A DNA stretch of 6,171 nucleotides from Candidatus Thorarchaeota archaeon (GTDB lineage Archaea; Asgardarchaeota; Thorarchaeia; Thorarchaeales; Thorarchaeaceae): positions 1-6,171 of the forward strand of contig JAGSHP010000200.1 of assembly GCA_029855925.1 (NCBI GenBank), written 5' to 3'. The translations under genes were made by a program, and so were the position numbers. The notes under the pieces are model-generated. The model searched no databases, was not told the origin of the DNA, and saw only the letters and a list, made by a program, of their open reading frames with translations. Below, one piece after another: positions 1 to 5,351 of this stretch. Each line of letters opens with the position of its first letter. Position 1 is the stretch's first letter.

Positions 1-50
1 CATTGAGACGCTGACCGATCTTCCGCGACCACCAAAGGACTAGTGCAGAA

Positions 51-1127
51 CTACCATCTGAGGCGCGCGGCTATTCCGCCAAATGATTTGAGCTGCGCTC
101 CAGACTCCGTTTGCGAGGAGAAGACGAGCAGTTTCGTGCCGTATTGAGTGACTTCGTTGACAAGGTCATCCAACATAGGGCTGTCTTCGACGACGAGGAC
201 CTCCTCCACCCTGCCCTCTCTGAGAGCAGCCATGACCTCCTTCTCCCCGTAGGTCACCGTGTTCTCTCCGCGCATGAGAGATTCCATGAACTTGTCCCAA
301 GCGACACGCTCAGCATAGATCTCGGTCTCCTTCAAGATTCGTGAGGCCTCTTTCATAGCCTGGAGCAGACCGGTCTCGTCAACCACACTCACAGGGATAA
401 TTGTGTCAACAATCTTCTCTCGAATTCTGTAGTCTAGGTCGCTCTTCTCCAAGAACTCCTGCGCTCGAATTGTGTTACCACCAAGTACTATGGCATCGAC
501 ATTGTCAATATTGTCCAGCAGCAGTTCGGAGAGTAGCTTTGCAACATGCTTGAAGAACTCCTGCATCTTCTCCTCGCGGATTCGTTGATATCGTCTGGCG
601 CTTTGCCCACCAGCACGCGTCTTTCCAATGATGTAGAAGTCTTCATCGCGAACAAGTTCGATATGTTTTCCACGAAGATATCCGATGGTGACCTTTCCAC
701 CTTCAATGAGTACAATGACCACGAGACTCTTTGGTTTCACCATCTCCTCGAGCTCGGATGTGTCAAACTCTCGACCGCAGATGTAGAGGAACTGGGCAAT
801 TGGCGATGGTGGCACCACGATCTCACGTATGGTCTTGAGGGTGCCGCCCTCCTCCTGGATGCCAAAGAAGAAGGCGATACCATTAGGAGGTATCTCCTTA
901 ATCTTGGTGAGCTCGCTCAGGATTGCTGTGAGATTATCGGCGACGTTCTTCCTGTTGGTCTTGCTCTTTATGTTGTCAGTCCCGGCGAGTTCAGTTCGCA
1001 CGAAGTTGATGACATCTGTCAGATTCTTCGTGGGGGGAATGTACAGTGTAGTGAACGAGCTGTGTCGTCCCTTCAATGCCTTGAGCTGTGCAATTTTCTT
1101 TTTCAGTTGTTGTCGTTCTAAACTCAA
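51..1127 (-). CDS. prf1: Archaeal peptide chain release factor 1 (aRF1)
   Basis: This is the class-1 release factor that reads all three stop codons in the ribosomal A site and triggers peptidyl-tRNA hydrolysis. Numbered from TTG 1127 (358 aa), the N-domain carries the decoding motif NIKS at 52-55 (context GTDNIKSKTNRKN) and a YxCxxxF motif, YICGREF, at 115-121. The M-domain has the catalytic GGQ at 173-175 (bases 603-611), and the C-domain ends in the family-typical GGIAARLRW. GGQ plus NIKS separates it from Pelota/Dom34. The frame stays open to an earlier TTG at 1190. I prefer 1127 because GAGG lies 8 nt upstream of it and because the 21 extra residues look unlike the family, where the protein starts just before the LKKKIAQLKALKGRH-type helix. 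It is shorter than the roughly 400-420 aa usual in the family; the shortfall lies mainly in the C-domain, where the minidomain insertion seems absent. It is transcribed divergently from pheST. The stop is TAG. Identity is near certain; the start is less so. Confidence 0.96.
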   Translation of the reverse strand: MSLERQQLKKKIAQLKALKGRHSSFTTLYIPPTKNLTDVINFVRTELAGTDNIKSKTNRKNVADNLTAILSELTKIKEIPPNGIAFFFGIQEEGGTLKTIREIVVPPSPIAQFLYICGREFDTSELEEMVKPKSLVVIVLIEGGKVTIGYLRGKHIELVRDEDFYIIGKTRAGGQSARRYQRIREEKMQEFFKHVAKLLSELLLDNIDNVDAIVLGGNTIRAQEFLEKSDLDYRIREKIVDTIIPVSVVDETGLLQAMKEASRILKETEIYAERVAWDKFMESLMRGENTVTYGEKEVMAALREGRVEEVLVVEDSPMLDDLVNEVTQYGTKLLVFSSQTESGAQLKSFGGIAARLRW

Positions 1128-1211
1128 GGTCTTCGCCTCATCACACGTAATTGGTGTTGCTGCCCAGAAGAAGATCCTGGCAACTGCCAAGAAGTAGGCG
1201 GCAGGGCATTG

Positions 1212-1219
1212 TATTTTAA
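1212..1219 (-). promoter_or_regulatory. TATA box for prf1
   Basis: On the minus strand this reads TTAAAATA, in an AT-rich patch flanked by GC-richer sequence. An archaeal TATA box lies about 25 bp before the transcription start, which predicts a start near 1188-1190. That leaves a leader of about 60 nt before the preferred TTG at 1127. It would also place the transcript end almost on the alternative TTG at 1190, so a leaderless start cannot be excluded. Called from composition and position only. Confidence 0.45.
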
Positions 1220-1252
1220 CATTATGTAGTAGGAACTTCCGCAGGCACAGAC

Positions 1253-1277
1253 GGCGTTAATCATCCAACTGGCGTTA
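1253..1277. repeat. GGCGTTA direct repeat upstream of the pheS TATA box
   Basis: GGCGTTA occurs at 1253-1259 and again at 1271-1277, 18 bp apart start to start. The second copy ends 2 bp before the pheS TATA element. Position and spacing would suit a regulator binding site overlapping the BRE region, but a 7-bp repeat in a spacer of this size may be chance. Confidence 0.25.
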
Positions 1278-1279
1278 CA

Positions 1280-1287
1280 TTAAAAAG
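1280..1287 (+). promoter_or_regulatory. TATA box for pheST
   Basis: TTAAAAAG sits in the AT-rich stretch TTACATTAAAAAG, just before a G-run. The predicted transcription start is about 1303-1310, giving a pheS leader of roughly 125 nt, long for an archaeal mRNA. This start would coincide with the 5' edge of the self-complementary region at 1303-1416. Confidence 0.5.
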
Positions 1288-1302
1288 GGGGTTGAGGGTC
1301 GC

Positions 1303-1421
1303 TGATGTCAACAGGTGAAGGACGGATGGATAACCACCAATTTACAACATCCTTGTAATGGCTTTTCCTCAAACTGGTGTTAGTCCAGTTCAGGTACTCC
1401 ATCCATATCGACATCAAGGAG
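1303..1421 (+). promoter_or_regulatory. Candidate structured 5' leader RNA of pheS
   Basis: Complementary segments seen by eye nest into one closed fold. P0 pairs TGATGTC (1303-1309) with GACATCA (1410-1416). P1 pairs GGATGGA (1324-1330) with TCCATCC (1398-1404), continued by ACC (1333-1335) with GGT (1393-1395) across a 2x2 internal loop. P2 pairs CCA (1337-1339) with TGG (1359-1361) and TTACAA (1342-1347) with TTGTAA (1353-1358), with an AT bulge and CATCC loop. P3 pairs AACTGG (1372-1377) with CCAGTT (1385-1390) around a 7-nt loop. The SD AAGGAG (1416-1421) sits at the 3' edge, 12 nt before the pheS ATG. The element lies between the predicted transcription start and the SD, so control of pheST translation is plausible. 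Function is inference; it resembles no RNA family I know, and it is not a tRNA. Confidence 0.5.
1305..1358 (+). CDS. Possible 17-codon upstream ORF in the pheS leader
   Basis: ATG at 1305-1307 opens a reading frame for MSTGEGRMDNHQFTTSL ending in TAA at 1356-1358. If transcription starts near 1303-1310 the ATG would be at or beside the RNA 5' end, so translation would be leaderless; a GAGG at 1294-1297 would then lie outside the transcript. The stop codon forms part of the 3' strand of helix P2, and the ATG lies inside P0, so translation would disturb the leader fold. There is only one Phe codon (TTT), which argues against classic Phe-codon attenuation. Speculative; short frames like this occur by chance. 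Confidence 0.2.
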   Translation: MSTGEGRMDNHQFTTSL

Positions 1422-1433
1422 TTCTGATTCGCA

Positions 1434-2948
1434 ATGACTGAGCAAATTCAGTTGACAGAAGGTGAGCGGCGGGTACTCTCGGAGCTGCTGAAGGTAGACG
1501 GCGAGATTGCGGCCGAGAGCCTTGCCCAACAACTAGGAGAACGTACTGACCGAGTGATCTCGATCCTAAACTCTCTTGCCGAACGTGAGATCGTAAGACT
1601 GTCTGTCCAAGAACGGGAGACCTTTCTACTAACTGATGAGGGCGCACAATACGCCAATGAGGGACTTCCCGAAGTACGTCTCATGCGGGCAATAGTCGAC
1701 CTTGGGGGCAAGGCCAGTCTGTCTGATGCAGTCGAGAAGGCAGGAATCTCACCAAAGGCGAAGGGCATTGCGATCAACTGGTGTCGACGAAATGGATGGG
1801 TACAGATCTCCAAAGAGGAGGGGCAGACCATTCTGTCGGCCACAACTGAAGACCCACAATCAGAGGTGGCGAATGTCCTCTCGCATCTTGCATCGGGTGC
1901 GAAAGATATCCCAGATAGTCTTCAAGACGGACTAAAGCAGGCGTTAGAACGTACCCTAGTCAAGACGCAGGTCGCAAAGTCATTCCTAGCAAAAGTTCGA
2001 ACTGAAAAGATGGACCTCATCACAGAGGCGCTCTCACAGGGAACAGAGGGAATCATTGACCTCACACCTGAGATGCTGATGACAGGGGCTTGGAAGGGAA
2101 AGACGTTCAGACCTTACAATGTGGAGATTCAGCCCGCGTACATAAACTATGGCAGGAAGCATCCTTACGCAGAGTTCATAGACTGGCTGAAGGAGATCCT
2201 CGTTGGACTTGGATTCACTGAGTGGTTTGGTCCGTACGTGGAAACAGAGTTCTGGAACAATGATGTTCTATTCGTGCCTCAGGACCATGTGGCGCGGGAG
2301 GTACAGGACCAATACAGAGTCACCAAACCATTCGACCATGGCGACATACTTGATGAGAAGCACTACCGTGCTGTGAAGGCGGTACATGAGGATGGAGGGA
2401 ATACTGGTTCGATAGGTTGGCAGGCGCCGTTCAGCCGAGAGATCACAACGAGACTGGTCTTGAGGTCGCACACTACGCCGGTCTCCATGAGATACCTTTC
2501 AACACACGATTCGCCTCCTCACAAGATGTTCATCATAGACCGCAACTTCAGAGCGGAGAAGCTCAGCGCATCACATGCCCAGGAGTTCAATCAGTGTGAG
2601 GGCATAATCTGGGACAAGGGGCTGACACTGCGCGACCTGATGGGATACATCTCTGAGATATGTAAGAGAGTCGGGATCAAGAAGATGAAGTTCAAGCCAG
2701 GACAGTTCCCCTTCACAGAACCGAGCGTGGAGGGGTTTGCAAAGCACGAAACACTTGGATGGATAGAGGTCGCACCGGGAGGAATCTTCAGACCCGAGGT
2801 GACATACCCACTTGGCATCAAAGACACCGTACTGGCATGGGGTCTCGGTGCGGGCAGAATGTACATGGCATCAATGGGAATTGCGGATATACGCGAGCTG
2901 TACTCACGTGATCTGACATGGCTGCGGAGAAAGTACTTTGTAAAGTGA
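1434..2948 (+). CDS. pheS: Phenylalanyl-tRNA synthetase alpha subunit
   Basis: This is the catalytic subunit of the cytosolic (alpha-beta)2 class IIc synthetase, which activates Phe with ATP and charges tRNA-Phe. The protein is 504 aa, the archaeal/eukaryotic form. Residues 1-135 hold winged-helix-like repeats, including LTDEGAQYANEGLPE. The catalytic core starts at about 220: motif 1 region HPYAEFIDWL (243-252), VPQDHVAREVQD (281-292), LRSHTTPVSMRYL (343-355), motif 2 with FRAE (372-375) and HAQEFNQCEG (381-390), the Phe-pocket segment FPFTEPSVE (425-433), and motif 3 GLGAGR (470-475) with its ATP-binding Arg. The motif 3 Glu often found before that Arg is Gly here. ATG 1434 is the first possible start: an in-frame TGA lies at 1425-1427, and SD AAGGAG is 12 nt upstream. 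The TGA stop overlaps the pheT ribosome-binding site. Confidence 0.98.
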   Translation: MTEQIQLTEGERRVLSELLKVDGEIAAESLAQQLGERTDRVISILNSLAEREIVRLSVQERETFLLTDEGAQYANEGLPEVRLMRAIVDLGGKASLSDAVEKAGISPKAKGIAINWCRRNGWVQISKEEGQTILSATTEDPQSEVANVLSHLASGAKDIPDSLQDGLKQALERTLVKTQVAKSFLAKVRTEKMDLITEALSQGTEGIIDLTPEMLMTGAWKGKTFRPYNVEIQPAYINYGRKHPYAEFIDWLKEILVGLGFTEWFGPYVETEFWNNDVLFVPQDHVAREVQDQYRVTKPFDHGDILDEKHYRAVKAVHEDGGNTGSIGWQAPFSREITTRLVLRSHTTPVSMRYLSTHDSPPHKMFIIDRNFRAEKLSASHAQEFNQCEGIIWDKGLTLRDLMGYISEICKRVGIKKMKFKPGQFPFTEPSVEGFAKHETLGWIEVAPGGIFRPEVTYPLGIKDTVLAWGLGAGRMYMASMGIADIRELYSRDLTWLRRKYFVK

Positions 2949-2953
2949 GGTGA
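2947..2953 (+). promoter_or_regulatory. Ribosome-binding site of pheT overlapping the pheS stop
   Basis: GAGGTGA is a near-full-length SD and begins inside the pheS TGA stop (2946-2948). It is 5 nt from TTG 2959. It decides the pheT start: the nearby ATG at 2955-2957 is in another frame and does not encode PheT. Ribosomes ending pheS would be positioned to restart on pheT, supporting equal subunit synthesis. Confidence 0.8.
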
Positions 2954-2958
2954 CATGA

Positions 2959-4629
2959 TTGATAGTAGAATGCAGTATCAAGAACCTTCTCGACCTTGTT
3001 GGTAAGAAACTGACAATTGATGAGCTAGAGCATACACTATTCATGCTCAAGGCGGAGATCGAGAAAATTGAGGGCGACACCATTGAGATTGAGATAAATC
3101 CAGATCGGCAAGATATGCTCTCGGTTGAGGGAATTGCCATTGCTCTGAGAGCATTCCTAGGAATAGAGACCGGACTTCCCAGACATCCAGTACGCAAATC
3201 AAGGAAGGAGATCATTGTGAAGAGGGGTCTGGAGAAAATCCGAAGATACATTGCCTGTGGAATCGTAAAGGGCGTTGAGGTCTCTGACGAGCGAATCAAA
3301 GAATACATGCGCCTTCAGGAGTCACTCACCGCGACCCATGGTAGAAATCGGCGAAAGGCGAGCATTGGCCTCTATGTATACGATGCTCTCAAGTTTCCAG
3401 TGATATACAGACCCGAACGACCGGACAAGATTCGATTTGTCCCGCTTGGGTATGAATCGGAGATGGACGGACCAACAATAATGCGAGAGCATGAGAAGGG
3501 AATTGAGTACGGTCCGATCATTGCAGACTTCAAGAAGTGGCCGCTCCTAATCGACTCCGAGGGAAAGATTCTCAGCCTTCCCCCTGTCATCAACAGTAAT
3601 GACCTGGGGCGGGTGACGGAAGAAACAACGAACATCTTTGTTGAAGTCACTGGCACTCACCTGCCGACGGTTGAGCAGGCGCTCAACATCATGGTCACTG
3701 CACTTGCAGAGAGAGGTGGAAGGATCGAGTCGGTCACGATTAGGTATCCAGATGGTGCAGTGCTGGAGACTCCCGACCTCACGCCACACACGATGACCAT
3801 AGAGGTCGAGGACATTCGAGCACTGACCGGGCTTGAACTCAGTTCCGAGGAGATTGTGACTTCTCTTGAGAGAATGAACTATGATGCACAGGCTGTTGGC
3901 AAGCGCAAGATCAAGGTGAAGACACCTGCCTTCCGTACGGACATACTTCATCCTGTTGATGTCATTGAAGATGTGGCCATCGGCTATGGATTTGATAGAA
4001 TCGAACCGATGATTCCATCCACGATGACAGCAGGGTCATTGAGACCTCTAACTCGACTCAAGAACAAGTGCAGGGACCTCATGATAGGAGCTGGATACCA
4101 AGAGATAATGAGTTACGTTATGACATCGCCAGAAACAATGAACTCGCGCATGAGAAGAGCACAACCTCTAATTGAGGTGGGGAATCCAAAGAGCCGGGAC
4201 TTCTCCGCGCTGAGAAACTCACTCCTTCCAGTCTTGCTTGATTTTGCCGCGAAGAATCAGCATGCAGACTACCCACAGAAGGTCTTTGAGGTGGGCGACA
4301 TCGTCATCCCAGATGAGAAGAGAGAGACCCGCATCGACCAGAGAGCAGCGCTTTGTGGTCTGGTGACAGACACGAGGGTCAACCTCACGGACCTCATGAA
4401 TGATATTGGATTCCTGTTAAGAGGGCTGGGACTCGAAGGGCGTTTTAGATTCAGGTCAAGAGAAGACTCGTCATTCATATTGGGACGGTGTGGTACCATT
4501 CTGATCGATGACGAGGAGGTCGGCTATTTTGGTGAAATTGCTCCGGAGGTCTTGGAGGCATTTGGGATAGAGAGTCCGGTGGTTGCATTCGAGGAGTTCC
4601 TTCCGGAGAGTGGAAACTGGAAAAAATAG
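2959..4629 (+). CDS. pheT: Phenylalanyl-tRNA synthetase beta subunit
   Basis: This is the structural, tRNA-binding and editing partner of PheS; the beta-subunit B3/B4 domain hydrolyses Tyr mischarged on tRNA-Phe. At 556 aa it matches the short archaeal form, without the bacterial N-terminal EMAP-like domain or C-terminal anticodon-binding domain. Domain order: B1 with INPDRQDMLSVEGIA (46-60); THGRNRRKASIGLYVYD (126-142); B3/B4 editing region about 145-230, including LPPVINSNDLGR (207-218); B5 about 275-350 with its acidic cluster in FRTDILHPVDVIEDVAIGYG (325-344); and a degenerate class II core with ALRNSLLPVLL (417-427), VFEVGDIV (442-449) and YFGEIAPEVL (523-532). The start is TTG, supported by GAGGTGA 5 nt upstream and by the family N-terminus; no in-frame ATG fits. 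It lies 10 bp after pheS and is co-transcribed with it. The stop is TAG; no T-rich terminator follows. Confidence 0.98.
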   Translation: MIVECSIKNLLDLVGKKLTIDELEHTLFMLKAEIEKIEGDTIEIEINPDRQDMLSVEGIAIALRAFLGIETGLPRHPVRKSRKEIIVKRGLEKIRRYIACGIVKGVEVSDERIKEYMRLQESLTATHGRNRRKASIGLYVYDALKFPVIYRPERPDKIRFVPLGYESEMDGPTIMREHEKGIEYGPIIADFKKWPLLIDSEGKILSLPPVINSNDLGRVTEETTNIFVEVTGTHLPTVEQALNIMVTALAERGGRIESVTIRYPDGAVLETPDLTPHTMTIEVEDIRALTGLELSSEEIVTSLERMNYDAQAVGKRKIKVKTPAFRTDILHPVDVIEDVAIGYGFDRIEPMIPSTMTAGSLRPLTRLKNKCRDLMIGAGYQEIMSYVMTSPETMNSRMRRAQPLIEVGNPKSRDFSALRNSLLPVLLDFAAKNQHADYPQKVFEVGDIVIPDEKRETRIDQRAALCGLVTDTRVNLTDLMNDIGFLLRGLGLEGRFRFRSREDSSFILGRCGTILIDDEEVGYFGEIAPEVLEAFGIESPVVAFEEFLPESGNWKK

Positions 4630-4671
4630 GAACAAGATGTCAAAAACTCCCTCAACCATCTGCAGAGAAAA

Positions 4672-4679
4672 GATATAAG
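4672..4679 (+). promoter_or_regulatory. TATA box for the GTPase-CBS operon
   Basis: GATATAAG is preceded by the purine-rich GAGAAAA (4665-4671), a good BRE/TATA arrangement. The predicted transcription start is near 4700, about 25 nt before the GTPase start codon. It implies the GTPase-CBS pair has its own promoter even though it directly follows pheT; read-through from pheT is still possible because no terminator is seen. Confidence 0.6.
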
Positions 4680-4710
4680 ATACTAGCGAATTCACACAAC
4701 ACGCCAAGTT

Positions 4711-4716
4711 GGAGGT
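4711..4716 (+). promoter_or_regulatory. Ribosome-binding site of the GTPase gene
   Basis: GGAGGT is a strong SD 9 nt before TTG 4726. It fixes the unusual TTG as the start; no in-frame ATG lies ahead of the G1 motif. Confidence 0.8.
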
Positions 4717-4725
4717 AATCGTTTC

Positions 4726-5322
4726 TTGAGCCAGCACGAGACCGTGACAACTGAAGCCGATGATGAGGCATTTAGTGGCTATAAGTTCAGAGTCGTTCTG
4801 TTAGGAGAGGCTGGCGTTGGAAAGACCTCATTGCTTCGGCGTTTTACTGAGAATGCCTTTGAAGAGCATTATAAGAAGACAATAGGAACGACCTTTGCAT
4901 CTAAGGATGTAAAGGTCATGTGTGAGGATGGGCTGACTCGTGATGCTCGTCTGGTGATTTGGGATATGGGCGGCCAGGACACGTACAGAGAGCTACGTCG
5001 TCGTTTCATGAAGGGTGCAGCCGGTGGAATCCTTGTATATGATGTCACGAGACCTGAAACATTCATGGCCATGAATAATTGGTATGAATCATTCAGAGAA
5101 ACATGTCCTACTGCAAATGTCATAATCTGCGCAAACAAGGTTGATCTGACCAAGAAGAGAATGGTACCTGAGCAGCCAGGGCTTATGCTGAGAGACTGGT
5201 TCCAAGCGGAGTACTTTGAGACATCTGCAAAGACTGGTCAATTGGTCACCGACGTCTTCGCAAGACTTGCGGAACAGATGCTTCTGAAGAAGCTGAAGGA
5301 ACATGATGAACCAAGGATGTGA
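4726..5322 (+). CDS. Rab/Arf-like small GTPase
   Basis: This is a Ras-superfamily GTP-binding switch protein of 198 aa. The G motifs are complete: G1 GEAGVGKTS (27-35), switch I TIGTTF (52-57) with the G2 Thr at 52, G3 WDMGGQD (79-85) with the catalytic Gln at 84, G4 NKVD (137-140) and G5 ETSAKTG (165-171). Rab-like traits are the KTIG switch I, the strand GGILVYDVTRPETF and ETSAK. The GGQD after the G3 Asp is Arf-like. About 20 acidic residues precede the fold. There is no C-terminal Cys for prenylation (the tail is KLKEHDEPRM), no Gly2 for myristoylation and no membrane segment, so it is probably soluble or recruited through a partner. Such GTPases are numerous in Asgard archaea, with mostly unknown roles. 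The TTG start is set by GGAGGT at 4711. The TGA stop overlaps possible starts of the CBS gene. No GAP or GEF is visible nearby. Confidence 0.94.
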   Translation: MSQHETVTTEADDEAFSGYKFRVVLLGEAGVGKTSLLRRFTENAFEEHYKKTIGTTFASKDVKVMCEDGLTRDARLVIWDMGGQDTYRELRRRFMKGAAGGILVYDVTRPETFMAMNNWYESFRETCPTANVIICANKVDLTKKRMVPEQPGLMLRDWFQAEYFETSAKTGQLVTDVFARLAEQMLLKKLKEHDEPRM

Positions 5323-5351
5323 TGATAAGATCACACCGGAGACAGATTACC

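Noticed and set aside
2..43. Open frame reading IETLTDLPRPPKD and stopping at TAG 41-43 on the plus strand
   Set aside because: It could be the tail of a gene converging on prf1, but 13 codons at a window edge cannot be told from chance. A minus-strand start (GTG, then VAEDRSASQ) in the same 50 bases is equally possible.
546..1121. 191-codon open frame on the plus strand
   Set aside because: It lies wholly antisense to aRF1, its translation has no recognisable motif, and the minus strand carries NIKS and GGQ. It is a shadow.
829..1197. 122-codon plus-strand frame, hydrophobic in parts
   Set aside because: Antisense to the aRF1 N-domain; the apparent hydrophobic stretch is a by-product of the reverse reading of coding sequence.
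1232..1240. Small palindrome GGAACTTCC upstream of prf1
   Set aside because: Only 4-bp half sites around one base; too short to call an operator.
1324..1404. tRNA-like element: 7-bp outer stem and 7-nt-loop hairpin
   Set aside because: It has an acceptor-like 7-bp stem, but 10 nt separate the 3' hairpin (1372-1390) from the middle one and 7 nt separate it from the outer stem, the T-loop consensus GTTCRA is missing at the right place, and no D-arm forms. It is not a tRNA on either strand.
2955..2957. ATG just before pheT
   Set aside because: Out of frame with PheT and leads to an unrelated reading; TTG 2959 with the SD gives the family N-terminus.
2591..3308. Two minus-strand frames (2591-2956 and 2904-3308)
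   Set aside because: Antisense to the pheS end and pheT start; no SD or motif, and the plus-strand proteins are certain.
4630..4671. Terminator after pheT
   Set aside because: No T-run and no convincing hairpin is present on the plus strand here.
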